From positions 1 to 50,618 of the forward strand of contig CAYYPK010000045.1 in assembly GCA_964473525.1 (NCBI GenBank): a DNA stretch of 50,618 nucleotides, read 5' to 3'. The number at the start of each line of letters is the position of its first letter. Positions within the stretch are counted from its first letter, which is position 1. The position numbers were made by a program, and so were the translations under genes. The DNA is from GCA-2687025 sp964473525. Lineage in GTDB: Bacteria > Poribacteria > WGA-4E > GCA-2687025. Below are positions 22,756 through 31,340 of this stretch, in pieces. The notes beneath the pieces were generated by a model. The model ran no database searches. It worked only from the letters and a program-made list of their open reading frames with translations, and was not told where the DNA came from.

Positions 22756-23587
22756 ATGATTACGCTTGATGCGACGCAGTCGCCTGCGATGCCCGCTGCC
22801 GTCCCAACCGCGCGCGCGGCGCCGGGGACCGCGGACAGCGTGCTTGATGTTGAACGCTTCAGCCTGTGGTACGGGGAGACGCAGGCGCTCCACGCCATCG
22901 ACATGTCGATCGCGGCGGGACAAGTAACGGCGCTCATCGGGCCGTCTGGCTGCGGGAAGTCCACCCTTCTGCGCTGCGTAAACCGCTTGAACGACCTGAT
23001 CGACTCCGTGAGGATCGAAGGCGATATGCGCCTGAACGGCGACACCGTCTACGGCCCGGACGTCGATGTAATCGACCTGCGAAAGCGCATGGGAATGGTG
23101 TTCCAGCGCCCGAACCCGTTCCCTAAGAGCATATACGAGAACGTCATCTACCCGCTGAGGATCGACGGCGAGAGGAACCGCGCCATCCTCGATGAGGGAT
23201 GCGAGCGGAGCCTGAGGTCGGCGGCCTTGTGGGAAGAGGTGAAGGACCGCCTCAAGGAGAGCGCCCTCGCCCTGTCTGGCGGACAGCAGCAACGCCTGTG
23301 TATCGCCCGCGCCATCGCTGGGGAGCCAGAAGTGCTGCTCATGGACGAGCCGTGCTCTGCTCTGGATCCCCTGTCTACCCACAAGATAGAGGAACTCATT
23401 GAGGAGATGAGGGCGGGACTATACCGTGGTCATGGTGACGCACAACATGCACCAGGCGCAGCGGGTGAGCGATTCCACGGCCTTCATGTATCTGGGCAAG
23501 CTCATGGAGTATGGACCAACAGACCACGTGTTCCAGAATCCGGCGCTGGCCGAAACGCAGGACTACATCGGTGGTCGCTTTGGCTGA
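22756..23587 (+). pseudogene. pstB: Phosphate ABC transporter ATPase PstB with a one-base frameshift
   Basis: ATG 22756 follows GGGAGG. Walker A is IGPSGCGKSTLLRCVNRLND, the Q-loop is VFQRPNPFPKSIYEN, the signature is ALSGGQQQRLCIARAI and Walker B is VLLMDEPCSALDP. The frame is lost after EELIEEMR. In the next frame DYTVVMVTHNMHQAQRVSD (H-loop) and the normal PstB end YIGGRFG continue to TGA 23585-23587. Removing one G from the GGG at 23411-23413 restores a perfect family match (EEMRRDYTVV). If real, translation in the first frame runs into nonsense and gives a defective ATPase. A homopolymer sequencing error is equally possible, and programmed shifting is not excluded. The ATPase energises PstCA. 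Confidence 0.88.
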
Positions 23588-23620
23588 GTTGGGAAACTCA
23601 CGGACAGGGGACGCAGGTCA

Positions 23621-25165
23621 ATGAGGCTGGCTTCCGTCGACATCGGAACGAACTCCATCCACACCGTCGTTGTCGAGGCGAGCGTAGGGCTCGACTTCGC
23701 GGTGCTGGACAGCGCGAAGGAGCCGGCCCGCCTGGGGCGCGCGCTGGCGGAGATGGACGAACTGCCGACAGATGCGTTCGAGGAGGGGCTGGAGGCGCTC
23801 GCAAGGGCGAAGAAGCTGTGCGAGGGGTATGGTGTCGAGCACATCCTTGCCGTTGCGACATCCGCCGTACGCGAGGCCCGCAACGGTCTGGAGTTCGTCA
23901 TGCAGGCAGAGAAGCGCACCGGAATCCCGGTTCGCGTCATCGGCCGCGCCGACGAGGCCCGCATGATCTACCTCGCCATCCGTCAGACGGTCCACTTGGC
24001 GGATCAACGGTTTCTGTCGATCGACATCGGCGGCGGTAGCTCGGAGTTCATCTGGGGCGATCGCGCCGCGATGGAGGCAACGGATAGCGTGAGCCTAGGG
24101 GTTCTTCGGTTCGCCAACAGCCTTCCCCTGAGCAACCCGGCAACAGAGGAAGAGATAGCCCACGCCAAATGCGTCGTAGATGCGGCGCTGGACCCGGTGG
24201 TTGAACGCCATGGCGGCAGGGGGTTTGCTTCGGCTGTCGTAACGTCTGGCGCGGCGCTCCAGATGTGCCGTCTCACTCTCGGCGGGGCGAACGGCGACGC
24301 TCCGCAGAACATCCATCAGTCCGCGTTCGACGCCGCAGCCGTGAAGGGCGCGTGCGAGGGGATATACCGCACCACTCGCAAGGACCGCCGGAGGATGGAC
24401 AACCTTGACCGCACGCGCGTGGATCACATCGTGCATGGCGCGATTCTCGTGGAGGCAGCTCTTCGACGCTTCCGCGTAGACGAGGTGATCGCTTGTTCTT
24501 ACGCGCTACGGGAGGGTGTCGTCTACGACTATCTGGAGACACACCGGGCGGCGCTCCAGGATGCCGAAGAGACACCCGACGTGCGTCGTCGGGCGGTGCT
24601 TGGTCTGGGTCGTCGATGCCGTTGGGATGAGGCGCATCACCGGCATGTCGCCAACCTGTGTGTCCAGATGTTCGACGCCCTGGCGCCCGAGTTGGGTTGG
24701 GCGGGCGAGGAACGTGAGCTTCTGGAGTATGCCGGTCTCCTACACGACATCGGTCGCATCGTGAACGTCTCCGGCCATCATCGGCACTCGCAGTACCTCA
24801 TCGACAACGCGGGGCTACTCGGGTTCACGGCGCGGGAGGTCCATATCCTTGGCGTGATCGTGCGCTATCATCGCCGCAATCTTCCCAGGAAGCGGCACGA
24901 GGCCTTTGGCGCGCTGAGCAAACAGGACCGAGCGCTCGTTTCCCGGCTGGCGGGCATCCTGCGTATCGCGGAAGGGCTCGATCGCACCCAGACCAGCGTT
25001 GTACGCGAGCTCGCCGCGGCCGTGAAGCGGTCAAAGCTGACTTTGCAGGTGCTGTCTGACGGTGACTGCATGCTGGAGGTCGCGCAGGCGCAGGAACGGG
25101 TGTCTCTGCTGGAAAAGGCTACGGGACTCACCATCGAGGTCGCGGTTGGCGACGGTAGCTCCTAG
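23621..25165 (+). CDS. ppx: Ppx/GppA family exopolyphosphatase with C-terminal HD domain (514 aa)
   Basis: ATG 23621 follows GCAGGTCA. The N-terminal actin-like ATPase fold has the phosphate-1 motif LASVDIGTNSIHTVVVE, ILAVATSAVREARNG, the phosphate-2 motif SIDIGGGSSEFIWG and VVTSGAALQM. The C-terminal part is an HD-type domain (HHRHVANLCVQMFDAL, YAGLLHDIGRIVNVSGHHRH, RLAGILRIAEGLDR). Members release phosphate from polyphosphate or hydrolyse pppGpp. Placement 33 bp after pstB indicates a phosphate import and polyphosphate turnover operon. The phoU gene usually found after pstB is missing. Confidence 0.92.
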   Translation: MRLASVDIGTNSIHTVVVEASVGLDFAVLDSAKEPARLGRALAEMDELPTDAFEEGLEALARAKKLCEGYGVEHILAVATSAVREARNGLEFVMQAEKRTGIPVRVIGRADEARMIYLAIRQTVHLADQRFLSIDIGGGSSEFIWGDRAAMEATDSVSLGVLRFANSLPLSNPATEEEIAHAKCVVDAALDPVVERHGGRGFASAVVTSGAALQMCRLTLGGANGDAPQNIHQSAFDAAAVKGACEGIYRTTRKDRRRMDNLDRTRVDHIVHGAILVEAALRRFRVDEVIACSYALREGVVYDYLETHRAALQDAEETPDVRRRAVLGLGRRCRWDEAHHRHVANLCVQMFDALAPELGWAGEERELLEYAGLLHDIGRIVNVSGHHRHSQYLIDNAGLLGFTAREVHILGVIVRYHRRNLPRKRHEAFGALSKQDRALVSRLAGILRIAEGLDRTQTSVVRELAAAVKRSKLTLQVLSDGDCMLEVAQAQERVSLLEKATGLTIEVAVGDGSS

Positions 25166-25195
25166 CAGCAAAGTGCGCTGGCTGCCATGAGCAGA

Positions 25196-26239
25196 TCATG
25201 GCGGAGACTCCGCTGCCTCCGTCAAACCCATCAGTGCGTCGTAGACCGTTTCAGCCTCCATGGATCGAGGATTCCGCGCCGCCAGAAGGCGCACGTGCTT
25301 GCCACGCGCTCCGAACCGCACGGGATCCGTCCTGAAGTACAAGCCGACCGTGGGAATGCCCAGCGCCGCCGCCAGGTGCTTGGGCGCCGAGTCGTTCCCA
25401 ACGAAGCCGCTACAGCGCGCAAGGAGCGCCGCTGTCTGTGGGAACGTCGTCATCCCAGCGAGGCCCACCAGGCGTGACCGGGCCAGTTCCTGCACTTCGA
25501 CGATCAGCGGCTCCTCCATCATCGCGCCGACGAGGACGACGACGTATCCAGCGTTCGCTAGTCGATCACCCAGCCGGGCGAAGCGCATTGGCATCCATCG
25601 CTTCGAGGTCACTGGCGAACCCACATGCATGGCCACGAGTCGAGCCTCGTCGCCGATCCCTAGACGTTGCAGCAGGTCCGCGACCGCCGTGGCGTCAGCG
25701 TCGGACGCGTAGTAGGCGGGCAGCCTGTGCGGCGCCTCGATGCCGACACGTTCCAGCAGCGCGAGCGCCGCGTCCGTCTCGTGCGCCGGGGGCCGGTGGC
25801 CGGATAGCCGTGTCGCTATGCGTAACGCTCCGCGGTCTATCCAGCACTTGCGCGCGAGCAGGAGTGTCAGCCACGTGCCCCGCAGCGAAAGCGTCAGGTC
25901 GTACTCCCCGCGCATCGCGGCCAGGGCGCGCCATTTGCGTGCGGCGGCGTCGTACGGGCTACCGTCGCGGCGGAACGTCCGGGGGTTGAACTCGAGCATG
26001 CGTCCGACGTGTGGGTTGCCCACGAAGGCTGCTCGGTTCCACCGCGCGCAGAGGAGGTCGATACGGGCGTCCGGGAAGCGTCGCCGCAGATTCTCGAACA
26101 CCGGCGTGGCCAGGATGCCATCGCCGATATGGTCCAGCTTGATGACGAGGATGGCGCGCGGATTGTCGGGCGCCACTCGTCTGGAGAAGACGACGCGCCA
26201 CAGCATCCACGACACGAGGAAGAACAGACGCTCGATCAT
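25196..26239 (-). CDS. Glycosyltransferase family 9 (heptosyltransferase-like) protein (347 aa)
   Basis: The N-terminal half has AILVIKLDHIGDGILATPVF, the classic GT9 start with the nucleotide-fold Asp/His pair, then RRRFPDARIDLLC. The C-terminal half has MHVGSPVTSKRWMPMRFARL, the ADP-heptose-binding region, and CSGFVGNDSAPKHLAAALGI with the conserved GNDSAPKHLA box. Length and layout match ADP-heptose:LPS heptosyltransferases (WaaC/WaaF/RfaQ type). It probably adds a sugar to an LPS core or other surface glycan on the inner face of the cytoplasmic membrane. No other LPS genes adjoin it, so the acceptor is unclear. It is followed downstream only by the convergent ppx gene. Confidence 0.92.
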   Translation of the reverse strand: MIERLFFLVSWMLWRVVFSRRVAPDNPRAILVIKLDHIGDGILATPVFENLRRRFPDARIDLLCARWNRAAFVGNPHVGRMLEFNPRTFRRDGSPYDAAARKWRALAAMRGEYDLTLSLRGTWLTLLLARKCWIDRGALRIATRLSGHRPPAHETDAALALLERVGIEAPHRLPAYYASDADATAVADLLQRLGIGDEARLVAMHVGSPVTSKRWMPMRFARLGDRLANAGYVVVLVGAMMEEPLIVEVQELARSRLVGLAGMTTFPQTAALLARCSGFVGNDSAPKHLAAALGIPTVGLYFRTDPVRFGARGKHVRLLAARNPRSMEAETVYDALMGLTEAAESPP

Positions 26240-26269
26240 GCTGTCGCGTGTGGGCGGCTGGAAGGTCGG

Positions 26270-26635
26270 CTAGCCACCGGCTTCCTCATCGGATTCCTCT
26301 TCGGGCAGGTCGCGCTCATGGATGAGACCGCGGTTCTCGACTGGGAATTCGTTGGGGAAACGCGTTTCGTCGTTGTAGATGGCGCCCTTGAGGTTCGTGC
26401 GGTGCATGTCGGCGGTCGCGAGATCCGCGCCGCGCACGTCCGCCCCCTCCATGTCGCTGCCGAATAGGTTCGCGTTCGTGAAGTTGACGTTCTGGAAGTT
26501 CAGTCCAACGAGGTAGCCGCCCCAGAGCTGAATGCCGGTCATGTCCATCCCGGTCATGTCGGCTGCGAGCAGTTCCTCCCGCTTCTCGTAATTCACCCAG
26601 TCAGATACTTCCGCGACTGTCGGGCGATCCGCCAT
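26270..26635 (-). CDS. Pentapeptide-repeat protein (121 aa)
   Basis: ATG 26635 follows GAGGGAAG. After a 30-residue helical start, residues about 33-90 are tandem pentapeptides of the A(D/N)LxX type: AADMTGMDMTGIQL, VGLNFQNVNFTNANLFGSDM, EGADVRGADLATADM, HRTNLKGAIY. This forms a short right-handed quadrilateral beta-helix of about two and a half turns. An acidic tail (LPEEESDEEAGG) follows. There is no signal peptide. The function of most such proteins is unknown; this one is too short to resemble the DNA-mimic Qnr/MfpA class convincingly. Confidence 0.88.
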   Translation of the reverse strand: MADRPTVAEVSDWVNYEKREELLAADMTGMDMTGIQLWGGYLVGLNFQNVNFTNANLFGSDMEGADVRGADLATADMHRTNLKGAIYNDETRFPNEFPVENRGLIHERDLPEEESDEEAGG

Positions 26636-26695
26636 TCGTCTTCCCTCACAAGGCGTGCGGCTAGCCGCGCGTGGCCAGCGGCGTCCGGTCCGCGT

Positions 26696-26935
26696 TCAGA
26701 ATACCCACAGGAACAGGAATGCAGTTGCCAGAGCTACGGCTACTAGACCCAACATGAGGCGACGTCGCCGGGCAGCCTGCGCCAGCCACACGTCGTCTGG
26801 ATCCAGGCTCGGATCACCGTCTACATCGCGTTCGCGGAGGGCCACCCGCACGGTGAAGCGTGTGGGGCGCTTCTCCCTCGGTCCACCAACAACGGTGAAT
26901 CGACCCTTCACCCCATCGGCTCGATCGCCTGACAT
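26696..26935 (-). CDS. Small single-pass membrane protein of unknown function (79 aa)
   Basis: ATG 26935 with GGGAG five bases upstream is preferred over a start that would overlap the upstream gene. The basic soluble N-terminal part (GRFTVVGGPREKRPTRFTVR) contains DGDPSLDPDDVWLAQAARRR. The C-terminal helix is LMLGLVAVALATAFLFLWVF, a tail-anchor-like arrangement. It follows the gene at 26970-27458 by 34 bp and may belong to the lspA operon tail. No family is recognised. Confidence 0.6.
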   Translation of the reverse strand: MSGDRADGVKGRFTVVGGPREKRPTRFTVRVALRERDVDGDPSLDPDDVWLAQAARRRRLMLGLVAVALATAFLFLWVF

Positions 26936-26969
26936 CTTCACTCCCAGCGGACAATCACGCGGCAGCGGA

Positions 26970-27458
26970 TCAGAAGGTGACGGAGAGCGACGCCAACGGG
27001 ACACTCCACTGGGGCGCGCGAGCCGTCGGCTCCAACAGATTCACTGGCGGAGGAGGAGAGGGAAGCAGTTGCTCGTTGCGGTCCTTGCCGCGCATGCGCA
27101 GATAGTCGTACACGCCGATGCCAATTGCCAGCGTCGCCGCGCCGAGCCCGACGTAGTTCCAGTCACTGCCGTCGACATCGGCCGCGATGTTCCCTTCGCT
27201 CGCCACGCGGACGCCTTTGACGATGAGGAAGCTGTGTATAGCGGTAAACGGCAGCGCCGTCAACGTCACGATCTCGAAACGGCGGATGGCGGACTCCCCG
27301 GCGATCTCCTCGCTATCGGCCGTCTCGACCGTGGTGAGGTCCGGCGCAGGCGTGGGGATGAGCGTCTGGCTCCACGCCGGCGTCGCGATCCCGGCGCAAA
27401 GCAGCGCCAGCATAAGCGGGGCGCAGACGCGGCCGCGCGGGCTGGCATCAGCTGTCAC
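26970..27458 (-). CDS. Secreted or membrane protein of unknown function (162 aa)
   Basis: GTG 27458 overlaps the last 11 bases of lspA, indicating coupled translation. The product starts with a signal peptide (APLMLALLCAGIATPAWSQ), then an acidic linker, two hydrophobic segments (EIVTLTALPFTAIHSFLIVK and YVGLGAATLAIGIGVYDYLR) and a proline-rich stretch (LLPSPPPPVNLLEP). The C-terminus ends in beta-like residues with a final Phe (LASLSVTF), which resembles an outer-membrane protein end but is too short for a barrel. The function is unknown. Confidence 0.65.
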   Translation of the reverse strand: MTADASPRGRVCAPLMLALLCAGIATPAWSQTLIPTPAPDLTTVETADSEEIAGESAIRRFEIVTLTALPFTAIHSFLIVKGVRVASEGNIAADVDGSDWNYVGLGAATLAIGIGVYDYLRMRGKDRNEQLLPSPPPPVNLLEPTARAPQWSVPLASLSVTF

Positions 27459-28014
27459 TGTTCGCGACCTCCGCGGCGGACTGCCGTCGGTATCGAGCGA
27501 TGTACACGGCGAGCATGCCCGCCCCCGTGCAGATGGCCATGTCGGCGATGTTGAAGAACGGCCATTGGTATTCCCCGATGTCGACGTCGATGAAGTCCAC
27601 GACGTACCTGAGGCGCACCCGGTCGATCAGGTTACCCACCGCGCCTCCGGCGATGAGGGCCAGGGCGCATCGCATCCAGGGACTGTCCCGATACGACCAG
27701 TAATACCACCCAATGAACCCCAGCGCGAGGACCGACAGCACTAGCAGGACCACGCTGACCTGTCCGGGGCCGGACAATATGGAGAACGCGCCACCAGTGT
27801 TCTCCTGTATCCGCAGGTGGAAGATGCCCCCCAGAACGGGGATGGGCTCCACATGCTGATATCCGACCGGTAGCTCAATGCCCCGCCCGGCGAACAGGAC
27901 TACGATGGCGTGCTTTGTCCACTGGTCCGCGATGACCAGGAACGACGCCAGCGCAACCGCAACCAGGTGCGCGCGAGCGGCCTCGCCCCCTCCGTCCTCC
28001 GGGCCGGGCCTCAT
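27448..28014 (-). CDS. lspA: Lipoprotein signal peptidase LspA (188 aa)
   Basis: ATG 28014 overlaps the stop of the IleRS-like gene (ATGA). Four membrane helices are visible. The two catalytic aspartates lie in the conserved GGAVGNLIDRVRLRYVVDFI and WPFFNIADMAICTG motifs; the early D-Q-W-T-K motif and QENTGGAFSIL loop are also present. The enzyme cleaves the signal peptide of diacylglyceryl-modified prolipoproteins. The ileS-lspA order is ancient and widespread, as in E. coli ileS-lspA, which strengthens the identity of the upstream gene as a descendant of ileS. Confidence 0.95.
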   Translation of the reverse strand: MRPGPEDGGGEAARAHLVAVALASFLVIADQWTKHAIVVLFAGRGIELPVGYQHVEPIPVLGGIFHLRIQENTGGAFSILSGPGQVSVVLLVLSVLALGFIGWYYWSYRDSPWMRCALALIAGGAVGNLIDRVRLRYVVDFIDVDIGEYQWPFFNIADMAICTGAGMLAVYIARYRRQSAAEVANSDS

Positions 28015-30656
28015 ACCTGGTCCTCGCCGACGGGCGGAGCCGCGAGCCTCGTGCGCACGACATCGCGCTTGAGGTCGTCGTCAGTAACGTCCGCGGCGGC
28101 GACAACTTTGACGGGGATGCCCACAAACGAGGAGAGATCCTCCTCGGTCTGGGTGAGGGTCTCCAGCGTCTCCGCGTCCGGGACGATCAGCACGGCCTTG
28201 CGCGGCCTTCGTTGTCGCGACTCCACGCGCGTTCTCATGTCTGTCGCGGCGTCCATCCACGGCCGGTAGGGCGCGGATTCCTCGACGGGAGGCAGCTCGG
28301 GACGTCGCCGTGGCGTTCCGTTGGTGGGCAGCGACCACTCCGACAGGAAGATACTCTCCGCGTCGGGCGCGCCGTAGGCGTTCCGCCACACGTGTTCCGT
28401 GAGCATCGGCACGAACGGCGTGCACAGCTTCAGGTACTGCAGCCCCCACTCGCGTAGCATGGACATCAGACGCGCGCACTGGTTCTTGCCGATCTCCTCG
28501 GTATCGAGCATTTCCTCGGCGGTCTCGCGGATGCCGTCAATGTCCGCGCGGAGCGATAGGACGCTCTCCCAGGCGGTGACGAAGTCGTACTCGCGAAGCG
28601 CGCGGACAATGTCGTGACGCGCCGTCTCGAAGTGAGAGGCGAACATGCGGGTCATCGCTGGCGGCGGAGCGGTGGTCTTCACCATGCGCGCCGCGTCCCG
28701 CGTGGCATAGGCGAGCCGACAGAGCGTGTCGCGCAGGTCGTCGTGGATGCTAGCGACGCGCTCCAGCGCCGCCTCGTCGGACTCGTTCCCGTCCTCCTCG
28801 CGAGACAGCACGAGCAGGCGAAGCATGTCCGACCCGCCAGCGTCCCTGTCTAGCACCGAGGACAGCGACTCGCGCTCGAGCAGCTCCGCCGGCCCTGTCT
28901 GGCAGCGCGCGTCACGCACGTGCAAAAACTGCGTTGGGAAGTGCCCCTTGGTGGCGTACAGCGCCAACAGAAGACGGCTGAGCCACGCTTCCGCGTGGTC
29001 GGTCTGCTCGATGTATATGTCGCCCACGGCCGCGGTCTCGCGTCGCCCCTCCATGTTGAGAAGGGTCGTGAGCAGCGTCGCCATGCGCGGGTCGACGATG
29101 CTCGTGTCCTTGCGGAACTCCCGCGCCCCACAGCCAGGACAGGTGACGTCGTTGGCGAGAATGTCGTCCGCCTTCGCCGGGAACCACGCATCGGTGCCCT
29201 TGTGGCTGATGAAGTCCCGAGCGGCTTTGACGGATCGCTCAACGTCCAACTGCTCGCCGCACTTCTGGCAGTAGAACGCGGGCACGGGGAGACCCCACAC
29301 CCTCTGCCGAGACGCGCACCACTCCTTCTGTGACCCTACCCGCTCGATAAGGCCCTCGCGGTACCCGTCAGGGAAGCACTCGACCCCCTGAAGCGCCTGA
29401 GCTGCCCTCGTCGACAGTTTCTTCTTCGACGGGTCGAACACCCACTGATCCGCCGGCCGGAACACAGCGGGGCTCTCGCACGTCCAGCAGTGCGGGTAGG
29501 GCAGCTCCACGGCGTCAGCGAGCATGAGATAGCCGAGGTTGTCGAGTTCCAGGGCGATATGCTTCGACGCGTCGAACACCCCCAAACCGCAGTACGCCTC
29601 CGCGTCCTCGGTCAGCCGCCCGTCGTCGTCGATGATCGAGACGATGCGGTAGTTGTGCTCGAGCCGTACGACGTAGTCGTCCTGGTTGTGTCCTGGCACC
29701 GCGAGGAAGAGACCGGTGCCGCGACGCGGCGCGCCGTTGATCTCACAGTGGACCACCGGTAGCGCGACATCTCTCAGTGGGTGGCTGCACGTGCACTCGA
29801 GCAGCTCGGAGGCGTCCAGGCGCTCGATGATGGGCAGGTCCGCGCTTTCGAGGACGCTCTGAGCAGTGCCCTCCTCGATGATGAGCACATCGCCTTCATA
29901 GTCCACGGCGACATACGACCCGTCCTTGGGCAGCGCCACGGCTATCCCCGCTGGCAGCGCCCACAGTTCAACGACCCAGACCATGAGGCTGACGTTGACG
30001 CCCAGACGCTCCAACCCCGACCGCACCGGGAACCGCACGTACGCCGCGGCGGACTTGCGTGGGTGGTGGACGAGTTCGTCCTTCGTGAGGATCGTCTGGC
30101 ACTCGACGCACCAGTAGCTGGGCTTGGAGTCCTTCGTCAGGAAGCCTTGCTCCATGAGGGAGCCAAAGCCGTCCAGCAGACGCGCCTCGTAACGCGCCTC
30201 CAACTGCGGCCGGATGCCGCGCCAGTCGGCGAAGATGCCCAGCCGCTGTAGCAGGTCCTTTTCCCCCTGCATACGCTCGGCTATCTGCTCCTTGCAGCGA
30301 CGTCGTACGTCAACGGCGTCCGCGGCTTCGCCCTTCTCGCGGTCCAATTGCGCGTTCACCGTCTCCGCGCAGGGGTCGAATAGGTTCCAGCTCGGGGCAT
30401 ACGCGACGTTGTAGCCCATCAAGGCCGCGGCCTTGAAGTAGATGTCTTTCAGGACGCGGTGCGCAAGGTCGTGCGGCGATGGCTTGTCCTGCGGTCTCCG
30501 TGGGATGTCGTGGATGACCTGTTTCTGCCGGCCCTTGTTCTTCTGGCGCAACTGCGCGAGCAAGTCGCCGTCGGCCCAGAAGCGGACAATCTCGTCGTCG
30601 CTGAAGGAAGCCCGAACCGCCTCCGCGAATTCGTCGTAAGATGGTTGCTTGCTCAT
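28011..30656 (-). CDS. Isoleucyl-tRNA synthetase-like protein lacking HIGH and KMSKS motifs (881 aa)
   Basis: Colinear with bacterial IleRS along its whole length: VLKDIYFKAAALMGYNV, PSYWCVECQTILTKDEL, GTGLFLAVPGHNQDDYVV, KEWCASRQRVWGLPVPAFYC, an anticodon-binding helical domain and a 50-residue tail. However, active-site motifs are replaced. HIGH is SPHD (residues 60-63). The DGPPYANG box is DIPRRPQD. HGLPIE is FDPCAE (93-98). The KMSKS loop is around ERESLSS (594-600). The editing TTTPWTLPAN box is VVELWALPAG (228-237), though the GHxxDDY aspartates remain. The reading frame is open and codon use is normal, so this is a maintained gene, not decay. It sits at the canonical ileS position between divIVA and lspA. 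Aminoacylation seems unlikely. A regulatory or tRNA-binding paralogue is the best guess, with a functional ileS elsewhere. Confidence 0.85.
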   Translation of the reverse strand: MSKQPSYDEFAEAVRASFSDDEIVRFWADGDLLAQLRQKNKGRQKQVIHDIPRRPQDKPSPHDLAHRVLKDIYFKAAALMGYNVAYAPSWNLFDPCAETVNAQLDREKGEAADAVDVRRRCKEQIAERMQGEKDLLQRLGIFADWRGIRPQLEARYEARLLDGFGSLMEQGFLTKDSKPSYWCVECQTILTKDELVHHPRKSAAAYVRFPVRSGLERLGVNVSLMVWVVELWALPAGIAVALPKDGSYVAVDYEGDVLIIEEGTAQSVLESADLPIIERLDASELLECTCSHPLRDVALPVVHCEINGAPRRGTGLFLAVPGHNQDDYVVRLEHNYRIVSIIDDDGRLTEDAEAYCGLGVFDASKHIALELDNLGYLMLADAVELPYPHCWTCESPAVFRPADQWVFDPSKKKLSTRAAQALQGVECFPDGYREGLIERVGSQKEWCASRQRVWGLPVPAFYCQKCGEQLDVERSVKAARDFISHKGTDAWFPAKADDILANDVTCPGCGAREFRKDTSIVDPRMATLLTTLLNMEGRRETAAVGDIYIEQTDHAEAWLSRLLLALYATKGHFPTQFLHVRDARCQTGPAELLERESLSSVLDRDAGGSDMLRLLVLSREEDGNESDEAALERVASIHDDLRDTLCRLAYATRDAARMVKTTAPPPAMTRMFASHFETARHDIVRALREYDFVTAWESVLSLRADIDGIRETAEEMLDTEEIGKNQCARLMSMLREWGLQYLKLCTPFVPMLTEHVWRNAYGAPDAESIFLSEWSLPTNGTPRRRPELPPVEESAPYRPWMDAATDMRTRVESRQRRPRKAVLIVPDAETLETLTQTEEDLSSFVGIPVKVVAAADVTDDDLKRDVVRTRLAAPPVGEDQV

Positions 30657-30701
30657 AGGCCTCTGTCCGTCATCGCCGGCATGTTAGGTCGGCGGATGTC
30701 A

Positions 30702-31340
30702 CTACGGGCGCGTCCCAAGCTCAGTTGTTCGGTCCTCGGGCGACGCCGCATCCGGCGTCAGCTCCGAGGCGACCTCGGAGGCGTCCTCCAAGGCGGCTGA
30801 CGGCGCGCCCACGGGAGCCGCCGCGAGCGCTGAGGACACATCGTCCGCGCCATGGTCCTCTTCACGTCCCAGGTGGTGCGTTACCTGCGAGAGGTGCTTC
30901 ACCAGCATGGCCTGATATTCGCGCGCGAACTGCTTCACACGCTCGTCGGCGCCTGTTGGCGCGGGCGGCAGCGGGGCCCGCGCCTGACCGGCCTCTCTGA
31001 TCTGTTGAGCTTGCGCCCGCGCGTCGTCCACGATGGATTTCGCCTTGGCGCGCGCTTCGTCCGCGATCCGCCGCGCTTCCTGCCGCGCCTTCTCGACTTC
31101 CTGCTGCGCAGCCTGGCGGGCCGGCGCAGCTCCGGCCTCCGACCCAACGCCCGTGCCTTCCTCGGCTGGCTGCGCCCCGCCTCTTTCGACGCGTTGCGCT
31201 AGCTGCGCGTTCTCATGGAGCAGCGCCTCCAGCCCCTCCGCGACCTGGAACAGGAAGTGCTCTACGTCCTCCGGGTCGAGCCCGTTCAGCTTCTTGCGGC
31301 GAAACTCCTTCTGGTAAATGTCCAGAGGTGTGAGTTTCAT
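30702..31340 (-). CDS. DivIVA-domain coiled-coil protein (212 aa)
   Basis: ATG 31340 shares its A with the proC stop (TGATG). The N-terminus KLTPLDIYQKEFRRKKLNGL, DPEDVEHFLFQVAEGLEALL is a typical DivIVA/GpsB N-terminal membrane-curvature-sensing domain. A long charged helical region follows (QEVEKARQEARRIADEARAK, AKSIVDDARAQAQQIREA), then a less ordered Ala/Pro-rich tail. DivIVA proteins organise cell poles or septa. The order yggS-proC-divIVA-ileS-lspA is conserved in many bacteria near division genes. The long frame extending upstream from this ATG is shadow coding inside proC. Confidence 0.88.
   Translation of the reverse strand: MKLTPLDIYQKEFRRKKLNGLDPEDVEHFLFQVAEGLEALLHENAQLAQRVERGGAQPAEEGTGVGSEAGAAPARQAAQQEVEKARQEARRIADEARAKAKSIVDDARAQAQQIREAGQARAPLPPAPTGADERVKQFAREYQAMLVKHLSQVTHHLGREEDHGADDVSSALAAAPVGAPSAALEDASEVASELTPDAASPEDRTTELGTRP

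Noticed and set aside
22147..24039. Single 630-residue frame spanning pstA, pstB and ppx
   Set aside because: It is the pstB frame extended into shadow frames on both sides. The real genes pstA and ppx occupy other frames with full family matches.
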